This document shows positions 1-8,500 of a stretch of DNA of 64,000 nt, piece by piece (position 1 is the stretch's first letter; each line of letters begins with the position of its first letter). The notes under the pieces are model-generated. The model was given only the letters and a program-made list of their open reading frames with translations. It was not told the origin of the DNA and made no database searches. The DNA is from an uncultured Aquimarina sp. (lineage in GTDB: Bacteria > Bacteroidota > Bacteroidia > Flavobacteriales > Flavobacteriaceae): assembly GCA_947498705.1 (NCBI GenBank), contig CANMLW010000014.1, forward strand, positions 1 to 64,000, given 5' to 3'. The translations under genes were made by a program, and so were the position numbers.

Positions 1-2
1 AA

Positions 3-30
3 AAACCATTGAAGCTAGCTTCAATGGTTT
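3..30. terminator. Bidirectional hairpin at left edge
   Basis: A perfect inverted repeat: AAACCATTGAAG (3-14) pairs with CTTCAATGGTTT (19-30) around CTAG. An A-run precedes it and a T-rich stretch follows, so it could terminate transcription on either strand, probably for a gene lying left of the window. Confidence 0.55.
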
Positions 31-79
31 AAATTAAATTATTTAAAAACTGTCAACCTATTTTAGGACGACTCAGAGC

Positions 80-115
80 TTTGACAAATGGTATTGTATA
101 TATGCTTTAAATTTG
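80..115 (+). promoter_or_regulatory. Putative Bacteroidota promoter
   Basis: TAAATTTG at 108-115 fits the -7 consensus TAnnTTTG exactly, and TTTG at 80-83 is a possible -33 element, although the 24-nt spacing is a little long. Transcription would start near 122 and the transcript would carry the 138-185 hairpin as its leader. This is inferred from motif match only. Confidence 0.4.
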
Positions 116-137
116 CGCCACCAATACTTAGTAAATA

Positions 138-185
138 TACTTTTTCGTTTATAAATGGTGATCATCATTGGTAAACGAAAAAGTA
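138..185 (+). repeat. 14-bp perfect inverted repeat in 5' leader
   Basis: TACTTTTTCGTTTA (138-151) and TAAACGAAAAAGTA (172-185) are exact reverse complements around a 20-nt loop. The repeat lies between the putative promoter and the ATG at 215 and covers an alternative ATG at 155. It could be an operator, an RNA leader hairpin, or the trace of an element end. Confidence 0.6.
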
Positions 186-214
186 CATTTACACTATTGT
201 TGGTAAACATTAAA

Positions 215-598
215 ATGAATCAAAAAGAAATTACATATTTAGAATTTTATGAATTAGTTTTTGAAAGTCTACCCGATTTTCGAAAAATGAAGGTTTTTGA
301 CCTATACAAATACCAAATAAATGAAAGTTCTCCTTCGATCGTCATACTACCTGAATTGGTTAGAAAAATGATGAAAGAAACCGAGAATGGAAATGACAAA
401 GTAGCTGACAAATTACTTGGAGTTGTTGAGAAGGTATTAGCAAATTTCACCAACTCTGGAATTGCTGCATCGATAGGAACTGATTTCATCATGAGTATTT
501 TGGAATATCAAACGGAAAAGGAATTGAAAATGAGTGTTTTGAAAAAAATGGGAAAAGAAACACTAAGGGGGTACCTAAATTTCCAAAAATGGATATAG
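215..598 (+). CDS. Small protein of unknown function
   Basis: A 127-residue soluble protein with no signal peptide or membrane segment, and no family that I recognise. It is predicted largely helical: the N-terminus reads MNQKEITYLEFYEL, there is a Lys/Glu-rich middle, and the C-terminus is aromatic (FQKWI). An in-frame ATG at 155 would add 20 residues, but it lies in the loop of a strong inverted repeat and gives an unlikely N-terminus, so I prefer 215. It stands alone, with a likely promoter upstream. Compact orphan proteins like this can be immunity or regulatory proteins, but nothing in the sequence establishes that. Confidence 0.6.
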   Translation: MNQKEITYLEFYELVFESLPDFRKMKVFDLYKYQINESSPSIVILPELVRKMMKETENGNDKVADKLLGVVEKVLANFTNSGIAASIGTDFIMSILEYQTEKELKMSVLKKMGKETLRGYLNFQKWI

Positions 599-715
599 CG
601 AAGTATGTAAATAAAAAACGATTTACCAACAATATAGATGTCATAGCAACTAAATGATAAAACAAAAGGCTTTTGCATTTCTAGCAAGCCCCAATACCCA
701 CAAAAAGAAAAAGTA

Positions 716-770
716 AGCAACCCTAATACAGAAAAATCTAAATAACAGGGTAACAATTTGCCTTGTTATG
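716..770 (+). promoter_or_regulatory. GTAACA...TGTTAy upstream element, copy A
   Basis: The string AGAAAAATC (about 729-738) is followed by the interrupted inverted repeat GTAACA (750-755) / TGTTAT (764-769). The same arrangement recurs before 9779 and at 14012-14051, with a weaker copy before 11422. It lies about 57 nt before the next start codon and probably binds a dimeric regulator. Confidence 0.45.
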
Positions 771-826
771 ACACTATAGTACACATTAGTAAACACTTTG
801 AACATCATCTATAAACAAAATCAAGT

Positions 827-2401
827 ATGAAAAAAATTACCTTCATCATTTTATTAGTAACGGCTTTTATAAGCAACGCACAAGACGTCTCTATAATAAA
901 AAGCGAAATATTTAAAGACTCTAAAAAGGCTAGTTCTTTACGATATTCGTTAGACGATGGTAACGGAGGCCTAGTGACCATTAGAGCGTTTTATGGCGGG
1001 TGGGGACAAAACCTTAAAGGATATTACATACAGCACTTTGATACACAACTAAAACTGCTTAACGAGACAGAATATGAAGCAGACCATAACACCGCCATAA
1101 GAAATGCATTTATCAAGGATAATCAATTACATCTTATCGTATACCATATAGACAGAAAAGAAAATGTAATTTCCTTTAATGCAGAGTCTGCCGATTTAGA
1201 CAAACTCAAATTTAGTACAAAAAAAATTCTGTCGTTTTCTAAAGAAAATGACAAAAAGCACGTTCAGATCATTGCGTTCTCTTTTGTTATTAGTAATTTT
1301 CATCAATACGACAGTAATCATTTGGGAGAAGTTGTAATGTCTGACAACAACAACTATTTTGTGATCAACTTTGATGTCGACGACAAGGATAAAGAAACCC
1401 ATAAAATATTTGTATTTAATAGTAACTTCGAAAAAACCTATGAGCAGGTAATTCAAAAAGACATCAAAGACAAGTATTTTGAATATGAAAGCATCGATAT
1501 AGATGATAATGATGGTACCGTATATTTTTTAGGAAAGACCTTTGAAAATAATTCCAGAAAATCTAAGAAAAAAGGTATCACTAATTATCATTTCGAAATC
1601 TATAAAGTAAACGCAGATGGGCAACATCATGCAAGTTTCAAAAATGATGATAAACTTATTTCTTCTTTAGAATTAGTGAAATTTAAAAATAGATTAGCCT
1701 GTATCGGTTTTTACGGAAAAAAAGACGAAGCAAAAATAAATGGGGTGAGTCTTTTTAATTTAGATCCAAACACGCTCAAAATACAAAAGCAAAAGTTTAC
1801 CCCTTTTACCCAACAGTTTTTAACCGATAAGTACGGAAACAATAATAGTAAGAAAAAAAGAAAACAGAAAAGAGGGATAAAAAACATCGACTTTAAAAAT
1901 ATTGATGCGATGGATAATGGTGATATTGTTTTAAATGCAGAAGAGTTTTATATTACTACACATACCTCAACAGATGCCGATGGAGGTACGAGAACCTATA
2001 CAGTACACCACTTTGATGATATTATGAGTCTTAGGATGGATAAAGATGGAGATTTAAAATGGGCTAGAAATATCAATAAACGACAGAAAGGGTATGGTAA
2101 TAGCTCATATACGTCTATAACCGTTGGAGAAGATTCTTATTTTTTTATTAATTGCTCTGACAGAATAAAAAAATTAAGTGCCGATAGAATTGCATTTAAG
2201 CAAACAAAAGATAAAAAATCTAACCTCTATGCCATTCGAATTAATAATACTGGTGATATTGATTTTAAAAAATTAATCGACGATAAAGAGTCTAAAGTCT
2301 ACTATAGCGTAAATAATGGAAATGTAGACCTAGATCATCAAACCGTTATTTTAACCGGAAAAAAAAGGAAGAACGTTAGAATTTTAAAGCTAAAAATTTA
2401 A
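827..2401 (+). CDS. Exported protein of unknown function
   Basis: A 524-residue protein with a classical signal peptide (MKKITFIILLVTAFISNAQ, cleavage near residue 18), so it is periplasmic or outer-membrane associated. The body alternates beta-rich stretches with charged loops. A segment near residues 340-350 is very basic (KKKRKQKRG). Near the C-terminus, the motif DKDGDLKWARNI resembles the D-x-D/N-G-x-L-x-W blades of bacterial beta-propellers, so a propeller-like fold is possible but unproven. It appears monocistronic and follows the GTAACA-type upstream element. No sorting domain is visible. Confidence 0.75.
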   Translation: MKKITFIILLVTAFISNAQDVSIIKSEIFKDSKKASSLRYSLDDGNGGLVTIRAFYGGWGQNLKGYYIQHFDTQLKLLNETEYEADHNTAIRNAFIKDNQLHLIVYHIDRKENVISFNAESADLDKLKFSTKKILSFSKENDKKHVQIIAFSFVISNFHQYDSNHLGEVVMSDNNNYFVINFDVDDKDKETHKIFVFNSNFEKTYEQVIQKDIKDKYFEYESIDIDDNDGTVYFLGKTFENNSRKSKKKGITNYHFEIYKVNADGQHHASFKNDDKLISSLELVKFKNRLACIGFYGKKDEAKINGVSLFNLDPNTLKIQKQKFTPFTQQFLTDKYGNNNSKKKRKQKRGIKNIDFKNIDAMDNGDIVLNAEEFYITTHTSTDADGGTRTYTVHHFDDIMSLRMDKDGDLKWARNINKRQKGYGNSSYTSITVGEDSYFFINCSDRIKKLSADRIAFKQTKDKKSNLYAIRINNTGDIDFKKLIDDKESKVYYSVNNGNVDLDHQTVILTGKKRKNVRILKLKI

Positions 2402-2696
2402 ACCAAAGTTGGTTTTGTATTTACTATAATAGTTAAGAATAAAATTGCATATAATTTGCATTGATATTTGTGAATTGTTCTTAAAAATCGAAAAAAATTG
2501 AACCACATGACGCTATAAACAAATATCGGGCAAACCCCGCTTCTATAGAAGATTAATTTGACATTTATTGAGATAATTCATAACCTCCAATCATCATACC
2601 AATTACAACAGTACTTAACCAAAAAACAGTAACTTTAGTCCTGTAACTCACGGTGACACCGGTTCGTTAGCCATATTTTAAGAAACAGGAGAAAAA
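2402..2696. other. Intergenic region with short operator-like repeat
   Basis: No convincing gene is present. CGGTG A CACCG (2651-2661) is a short perfect inverted repeat about 36 nt before the next ATG and may be an operator. Just upstream, GTAAC occurs twice (CAGTAACTTTAG and TGTAACTC, about 2628-2650). Confidence 0.35.
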
Positions 2697-3638
2697 ATGA
2701 AAAGACTAGTTATCGTTTTAATTTTAATAGGCCTAACTTCTTGTACCCAAGAAGACACCAAACTAATCCCCTTACCTTTTGAAAAAGACCTTATCCCAGA
2801 AGGAATAGCAATTGATCCAGCATCCAAAACGGTTTTTATAAATAGTCTTAGAAAAAACAAGATAGTAACATGTAAACTAGACGGCAGTAGTCCAACCCAA
2901 TTTATAGAGAGTAATCAATACGGATATTTATCAGGTTTTGGCATGACCATCAAGGGGGATACCCTATTTGCACTTGGCAATAGCTTACCCCAAAAAAACA
3001 ATACATCAATTTTATTGCTTCTAAATGTTAAAACCGGTGATTTCATCAATTCTTTTACTATTAAAGACTCCTCTTTTATTTATTTAAATGATTTGGCAGT
3101 CAGTTCGAAGAATGATATGTATATGACCGATTCTGAAAGTAATAAGATATATACCATTCAACATACCAAGCAAAAATTAGAGGTTTTTATGGAAAACGAT
3201 AAGATCGCTCATTCTAATGGAATCAGCATTTCTGATGATGACAAGTACCTTTACCTGGCTTCGTACACTACAGGAATACGTATCATCGACCTAAAATCGA
3301 AACGCATCCTAAATGAACCCAATATAGAGAATAGAGGTATTGACGGAATGAAATATTATAAAAACAGCTTGATTAGTATCGTAAATGGGCAAAGAGATAC
3401 CAGTAAACAAGGAGTTTTTCGGTATTACCTGGATGAAACCAAAGAAAGAATAATCAGAAAAGAAAAAATGGTTCCATATGGAAAGCATTTTGTACTGCCA
3501 ACAACCTTTGCTATCCATAACGAACATATTTTTTATGTCACCAACTCTCAATTAGATAATTTTAATCAGGAATCTAATGAAATCAAGGATCTTATTAAAT
3601 TAGAGTCGTATGTATTGATGCGAAAGAAACTGGAGTAA
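2697..3638 (+). CDS. SMP-30/gluconolactonase-like lipoprotein
   Basis: This 313-residue protein has a lipoprotein signal peptide (MKRLVIVLILIGLTSC, lipidated Cys16) and a six-bladed beta-propeller body of the SMP-30/gluconolactonase/LRE type. Recognisable features are the opening strand IPEGIAIDPASKTVFINS, then YLNDLAVSSKNDMYMTDS and SNGISISDDDKYLYLAS, which match the conserved N-D and N-G-I metal-site strands of the family. Family members hydrolyse lactones or bind ligands. Whether this one is catalytic is not shown. It is probably anchored in the outer or inner membrane facing the periplasm. It appears monocistronic. Confidence 0.78.
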   Translation: MKRLVIVLILIGLTSCTQEDTKLIPLPFEKDLIPEGIAIDPASKTVFINSLRKNKIVTCKLDGSSPTQFIESNQYGYLSGFGMTIKGDTLFALGNSLPQKNNTSILLLLNVKTGDFINSFTIKDSSFIYLNDLAVSSKNDMYMTDSESNKIYTIQHTKQKLEVFMENDKIAHSNGISISDDDKYLYLASYTTGIRIIDLKSKRILNEPNIENRGIDGMKYYKNSLISIVNGQRDTSKQGVFRYYLDETKERIIRKEKMVPYGKHFVLPTTFAIHNEHIFYVTNSQLDNFNQESNEIKDLIKLESYVLMRKKLE

Positions 3639-3706
3639 ATCAAGGATGTAACCAGGAATAGAGTGATTTGGGTGGTAAAACGAAAATAAAAAAATAAAAA
3701 AATATC

Positions 3707-4102
3707 ATGAATACCCCTTTAGAAATATTCACTAAAAAATTCGAAACAGCAATAAAAACCACATTAGATGCAATCGATCTGGACGCAATAGACGATATTT
3801 TGGATGCTCGAGACACCGATGCTTTTTCAGAGTTATGGATGAAAGCGTGGAAAAAAGTTGAACATAAACAAATCAATATAGACGCACAAAGAGAAGAATT
3901 CTTTAAATTGATTTTTTCAAAAACCCAATCCTCAGATTTAGCAGCGTATCTTATCGAAGATTTCGAATTAATTGCAAAACATCTTAACGAAGAAGACAAC
4001 AACTGGGTCACCAGTCTTTGTGCTACCTACTTTGAGCATGAAATACCCCACGGTGAACTCAAAACAAAAAAAATAAAGTTGATTGAGTTAATCACCCAAT
4101 AA
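3707..4102 (+). CDS. Small acidic helical protein, unknown function
   Basis: A 131-residue cytosolic protein that is mostly helical and rich in Asp/Glu (AIDLDAIDDILDARDTDAF near residues 22-40). No signal peptide, membrane segment or known motif is visible. The ATG at 3707 follows an A-rich stretch typical of flavobacterial translation starts. The gene sits between an SMP-30-like lipoprotein gene and a decayed Crp/ADH locus, with no clear functional link to either. I do not recognise the family. Confidence 0.6.
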   Translation: MNTPLEIFTKKFETAIKTTLDAIDLDAIDDILDARDTDAFSELWMKAWKKVEHKQINIDAQREEFFKLIFSKTQSSDLAAYLIEDFELIAKHLNEEDNNWVTSLCATYFEHEIPHGELKTKKIKLIELITQ

Positions 4103-4125
4103 AGAAAGTGCAATACCTTGCAGAA

Positions 4126-4465
4126 ATGACAACCACCCAAAATTGGATTCTTTAAAGAAATTCTTGAAATATTTTTAGGACAATTCTCAGAACTTTCTGA
4201 GAAGGAAAAACAAGAACTGGGTTCAGAGCTTAACGTCCAAAAGTTTAATAAAAAACAAATTCTACAAGAAGAAGGTAAAACTGCTGTTAATTGTTTTTTT
4301 GTTCCCAAAGGTCTCGTAAGAGAGTATAAAATAATTGATGGAACAAAGAGAACTGTTGAATTCTATACTGAATCTCATCCTGTAATACCCTCTGAACATT
4401 TCATCAAAAATTTGCGTGCAGATACATATCTTGAATGTGCAGAAGACTGCTTTAGAGCAACTTGA
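4126..4465 (+). pseudogene. Crp/Fnr-family regulator remnant
   Basis: From about 4146 the reading frame encodes a cyclic-nucleotide-binding-like N-terminal domain of the Crp/Fnr family: FKEILEIFLGQFSELSEKEK, then QILQEEGKTAVNCFFVPKGL, VREY and RTVEFYTE, ending ADTYLECAED before TGA at 4463-4465. No in-frame ATG remains. The only nearby ATG (4126) runs into TAA after nine codons, consistent with a frameshift. The C-terminal helix-turn-helix domain is absent and is replaced by the tail of an unrelated gene. It is therefore a non-functional relic. Confidence 0.7.
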
Positions 4466-4604
4466 AATGTTAAGGGAATTATACAAAAATGGAAAATACC
4501 AAACAGTTATTGATAAGATTTATCCATTCGATCAAATTGTAGAAGCGCATAAACATATAGATTCTGGCAGAAAAAAAGGCAATACTGTAATTGAGATGAA
4601 ATGA
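4450..4604 (+). pseudogene. 3' fragment of zinc-type alcohol dehydrogenase
   Basis: About 50 codons encode LEMLRELYKNGKYQTVIDK followed by YPFDQIVEAHKHID and KKGNTVIEM. This is the characteristic C-terminus of medium-chain dehydrogenase/quinone oxidoreductase proteins (the usual pattern is V-I-D-x-x-Y-P-L-x-x-I-x-E-A-H, then K-G-K/N-V-V-I). The rest of the dehydrogenase is missing. The fragment is fused out of frame to the Crp/Fnr remnant at roughly 4440-4455, which implies a deletion joining two neighbouring genes. Confidence 0.65.
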
Positions 4605-4660
4605 ATTACATTACAAGACATTATATATAATTAATTGCCTAGTCTCAAGCTTACTTACAA

Positions 4661-4692
4661 AAACCTAAGCAGATTTTCTTCTGGTTAGGTTT
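4661..4692 (+). terminator. Stem-loop terminator
   Basis: AAACCTAA (4661-4668) pairs with TTAGGTTT (4685-4692). After one mismatch, CAGA pairs with TCTG inside. A T-rich run follows. It probably ended the former dehydrogenase gene. Confidence 0.5.
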
Positions 4693-4767
4693 CTTTTGCT
4701 AATTTAGTTCTTACCTAGACAACCATACGCAAACACCTTGTACGAAATTGAAAACAAACCATAATTA

Positions 4768-5747
4768 ATGAAAATACCTTTTAAGTTACTCCTATTGCTC
4801 TTCCTTGCTATTTTCAGTAAAAACTCTTTTTCACAGAAAACAGTTGAAGATTATGAACCTTTAAAAAATGATAGCTTAAGAATTGGCATAGGAGAAAATG
4901 ACTTTTTACCTTTTATTCAAAGTGGATATACGCTAATGCTTCCAGAAAATAAAACAGTAAAAGGTGTACTCATTCTTCTTGAGGATTCGGGTTATGACAA
5001 AAAAACAAAAATTCTAAGCAAATTTATACTCAAGCTTCCGAAAAAGGCTTTGCGGTATTATCAGTTTCAACCGAGATTCCTTTTGACTTTTATTTTTCAG
5101 AGTCATCTATGCTTTCTACGAATAAACTAATACAGCAAGCCTTTGCCAAACATAATTTACCTAATGAAAATATTTTCTTTTTAGGAGCGAGTTTAGTAGA
5201 CCATAGAGCAATGAGATATATCAAATTTATGAAGGAGAATAATTATGAATTTCAACTCAACATAAAAGGTATTGTCATTTGTAATTTCACTTTGGATTGG
5301 ACAAGAAAATGGTATCAACACAAACGTGAAATAAGAATTAAGCGAAATAACTTATGGGAGCCAACATTTATAAATTATATGTTAGAAACCCACTTGAATG
5401 GAACGCCCAAAACTACACCAGAGAGTTATCACAACTTCTCGCCGTATAGCTACTTTGATGAAAAGAATAAAAATATTAAGATTTATAAGAACTATAGTAT
5501 AAGAGCCTATATAGAACCTGCTATAAAATATAGGCTAACAAAACACCTTAAGACTTTGTATGAGAACAATTCGACAGACATTGTTGGTTTTTTAGCCGAA
5601 TTAGAACTTACAGGAAATAAAAACACAGAATTAATGGTCATACATCCAGAGGATAATCCATCACAAAAAAAGAATACACAAGCAACTTGGAATGCAATAA
5701 ATAAAGATGAACTAATGAATTGGATTGAGAAGCAAACAGAAAAATAA
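4768..5747 (+). pseudogene. Frameshifted secreted alpha/beta-hydrolase-like gene
   Basis: Two overlapping frames together make one protein. Frame 1 (4768-5130) has a signal peptide (MKIPFKLLLLLFLAIFSKNS) and a plausible start of a fold up to KGVLILLEDSGYDKK. After an A-rich tract at about 4998-5011 the sensible continuation shifts to the frame that reads QIYTQASEKGFAVLSVSTEI and runs through FFLGASLVDHRAMRYIKF to 5747. GASLV sits where a hydrolase would carry its G-x-S-x-G nucleophile elbow, with the last Gly missing. A one-base change in the poly-A tract would restore a protein of about 325 residues. This is either a real pseudogene or a homopolymer sequencing error. Confidence 0.6.
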
Positions 5748-5855
5748 ATTATTTACAACAAAGGATATGACACCTACTATACAGGGCACTCGCCATTCAC
5801 AAACCATTGAATATAATTCATAAAAATTATAATTTCGAAGTAACATATAAAATAG

Positions 5856-6365
5856 ATGAAATCATATATTGAGAAATGGATATGGATTGCCGAAAATGAT
5901 TCGGCTTTAGAATTTGTATATTTTTTGGAAAGCTTAGGTACACAAGTTTCCTTTAATGAAGTCTACAAACACTGCGATCTACAAGAAAAATTAAAAATTA
6001 GGAATTCGATAATAGCATCTGAAACATGCGAACAATTAGCAATAAATTATTCCTGGAAAAACGGTAAAATTAAGGATAGCTCCTTATTTGCTGATGCAAT
6101 TTTAACTTTATCTTTAATAATAATCGATTGCCATAACAATAGAGGTTCGTCTGACTTGACTATATTTACTGGAGCTGAGAAAACAATCTCGTTCGAATAT
6201 GACAAAAATAATATTGAAATTCTGATTGATAGCTTACGCCTTTTAAATGCATATCTTATAAAATTCTTTGGATTTAGTTTCTATGAAGAAGAGGATAATG
6301 AAACAAAAGAAGCTAAAGCTGCAATTATCGAAATTATAGAAGAATTAGAAAACATATTAAATTAA
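5856..6365 (+). CDS. Hypothetical cytosolic protein
   Basis: A 169-residue soluble, mostly helical protein with an acidic C-terminal helix (EEEDNETKEAKAAIIEIIEE). It has an unusual aromatic start (MKSYIEKWIWIAENDSALEF) and no signal peptide. I do not recognise a domain. TAATTTCG about 22 nt upstream is a near match to the Bacteroidota -7 box. The gene stands alone between the broken hydrolase-like gene and the X-Pro peptidase-like gene. It could be an immunity-type or accessory protein, which is speculation from size and context. Confidence 0.6.
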   Translation: MKSYIEKWIWIAENDSALEFVYFLESLGTQVSFNEVYKHCDLQEKLKIRNSIIASETCEQLAINYSWKNGKIKDSSLFADAILTLSLIIIDCHNNRGSSDLTIFTGAEKTISFEYDKNNIEILIDSLRLLNAYLIKFFGFSFYEEEDNETKEAKAAIIEIIEELENILN

Positions 6366-6462
6366 ACTATGTATACTAATAAATCATAGCTACGTTTTTT
6401 ACACGAGACGTTAGTATTTAGTAATTAAAAATGATCACCAAAGCAATAAATCAATATCTACC

Positions 6463-8331
6463 ATGAAGCATCTTCTGTCTTTGCTAACATTTTGTTGTTT
6501 AGCAACTCTGGCTTATTCACAACCCGTAGACACTACCTATGTTCGTAAACATTATACCAAAGCTACTTATCGTATTCCTATGCGAGATGGTGCCAAGCTA
6601 TATACTATTGTATACATCCCCAAAGATCAATCTACCCAACACCCTATACTACTAAATCGTACCTGTTACAACGCCTCGAGGAGTGATGACTTTAAAGCCA
6701 TTGGGCAACCCTCTGGTTATTTGGTAAGAGATAAATACATATTGGTGTATCAAGATGTTCGTGGTAGATATATGTCTGAAGGCAAGTTTACTACTATGAC
6801 TCCTAATATCCCTGGCAACCAACCAAAAAACAAAAAAGATATCGATGAAAGCTCTGATACCTGGGATACTATTGATTGGCTCATTAAAAACATTAAAAAC
6901 AACAATGGTAAAGTAGGGATGTATGGTATTTCCTATCCCGGTTTTTATACTGCTGCTGCTATACCCGATGCGCATCCTGCGTTAAAAGCCTCTTCGCCAC
7001 AAGCTCCTATCTCAGATTTTTTCTTTGATGATTTTTACCACCAGGGTGCATTTTTACAAAGTTACACCGCTGCTTTTGCTGTTTTTGGATATCAGAAAGA
7101 TACGCTTACCAAGCAACCCTGGTATACCGAAGAATTAATGCGTTTATACAAAAACCCTCCAAAGGATGGGTACGCATTTCATCTAAAACAGGGACCACTA
7201 AAAAACATTACAAAAAAATACCACCATGACAACTTTTTCTGGAAAGAGGTTACCGAACATACCAAGTATGACGAATTCTGGAAAAAAAGGAGCATTTTGC
7301 CTCACCTCAAAAATGTAAATCACGCTGTGATGACCGTAGGAGGTTGGTTTGATGCAGAGGACTTATATGGCCCGCTTAATATTTATAAAACCATAGAAAA
7401 GACAAGCCCAACGGCACAAAACAGTATTGTCATGGGCCCCTGGGATCATGGAGGTTGGGCTAGAGATAAGGGTAAAACTACACATAATCATATCTACTTT
7501 GGAGATAGTATTTCTACCTTTTATCAACGAGAAATAGAGCGTAATTTTTTTGCACATCACCTTAAAGAAACTAAGATCAAAAAATTACCCGAAGCGTATA
7601 TGTTTGATACGGGGGCTAAAACCTGGAAGACATTTGACGTTTGGCCTCCTAAGGACATTCCGAAAGTAACACTACATTTGGGTGAAAACAATACTTTGGG
7701 TGTGAACACTCCCCTAAATGAAAAAGCAGTATTCGAATACGTAAGTGACCCTTTGAAACCGGTGCCTTACACTTCACAAACCGAAGGACTAACGTTTACC
7801 CCCAGAAAATTTATGTCTGATGATCAACGTCATGCCTCGAGAAGGCCCGATGTGATCACTTTTGTTTCAAACGAACTCGATGACGATATCCTATTGGCAG
7901 GTGAGATTATCGCGAAATTAAAAGTTTCGATGACTGGGACCGATGCAGATTTTGTTGTAAAACTAATCGATGAATACCCTCAAGATCACCCCAACTATGA
8001 TCATAATCCTCCTAATATCATCATGGGAGGTTATCAGCAATTAGTACGCTCAGAAGTAATTCGTGGTAGATTTAGAAACAGTTTTGAAAAACCAGAACCA
8101 TTTGAACCTAATAAAATTACCGATGTAAATATGGTACTGCAAGATGTGCTTCACACCTTTAAAAAAGGGCATCGAATAGCAATCCAAATACAGAGTACCT
8201 GGTTTCCTTATATAGATAGAAATCCTCAGAAATACGTAGACAATATTTTTGAAGCTACCGAAAAAGATTTTATAAAATCTACGATTCGTGTTTATGGAAC
8301 CTCTGTCATCGAAATAGGAAATACTAAATAA
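6463..8331 (+). CDS. CocE/NonD-family X-Pro dipeptidyl-peptidase-like hydrolase
   Basis: A 622-residue exported serine hydrolase of peptidase family S15 (CocE/NonD, alpha-amino-acid ester hydrolase/glutaryl acylase group). The signal peptide is MKHLLSLLTFCCLATLAYSQ. The alpha/beta-hydrolase domain begins with YRIPMRDGAKLYTIVYIPK and carries the oxyanion-region motif VYQDVRGRYMSEG. The catalytic triad is visible: Ser157 in GISYPG, Asp297 in GGWFDAEDLYGP and His329 in GPWDHGGW. The C-terminal jelly-roll domain (about 400-620) is complete, and length is normal for the family. It probably cleaves acyl-amide or ester bonds in the periplasm. The exact substrate cannot be read from sequence. Confidence 0.92.
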   Translation: MKHLLSLLTFCCLATLAYSQPVDTTYVRKHYTKATYRIPMRDGAKLYTIVYIPKDQSTQHPILLNRTCYNASRSDDFKAIGQPSGYLVRDKYILVYQDVRGRYMSEGKFTTMTPNIPGNQPKNKKDIDESSDTWDTIDWLIKNIKNNNGKVGMYGISYPGFYTAAAIPDAHPALKASSPQAPISDFFFDDFYHQGAFLQSYTAAFAVFGYQKDTLTKQPWYTEELMRLYKNPPKDGYAFHLKQGPLKNITKKYHHDNFFWKEVTEHTKYDEFWKKRSILPHLKNVNHAVMTVGGWFDAEDLYGPLNIYKTIEKTSPTAQNSIVMGPWDHGGWARDKGKTTHNHIYFGDSISTFYQREIERNFFAHHLKETKIKKLPEAYMFDTGAKTWKTFDVWPPKDIPKVTLHLGENNTLGVNTPLNEKAVFEYVSDPLKPVPYTSQTEGLTFTPRKFMSDDQRHASRRPDVITFVSNELDDDILLAGEIIAKLKVSMTGTDADFVVKLIDEYPQDHPNYDHNPPNIIMGGYQQLVRSEVIRGRFRNSFEKPEPFEPNKITDVNMVLQDVLHTFKKGHRIAIQIQSTWFPYIDRNPQKYVDNIFEATEKDFIKSTIRVYGTSVIEIGNTK

Positions 8332-8446
8332 TAAACTAACACTTATATACGACAATGATAATATAGCTATCAAGATAGAAATTTAGGGATCATAGTGGCT
8401 CAAAAATTGGACTATTCTTATAACAATCATAGCGGGTAATGGCATC

Positions 8447-8463
8447 AAAATTGTAACAATTTT
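8447..8463. promoter_or_regulatory. Short palindrome AAAATTG-TAA-CAATTTT
   Basis: A perfect 7-bp inverted repeat with a 3-nt centre, located 38 nt before the amine-oxidase ATG. It is a possible operator. It also contains the GTAACA hexamer shared by the upstream elements elsewhere in the window. Confidence 0.35.
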
Positions 8464-8500
8464 AGAATACTATTATCTTTATTAGAAAAATGTTTTAAGT

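Noticed and set aside
155-214. Upstream ATG extending the first gene by 20 residues
   Set aside because: It lies in the loop of a perfect inverted repeat, and the extension is basic/hydrophobic without a proper signal peptide. The ATG at 215 is preferred.
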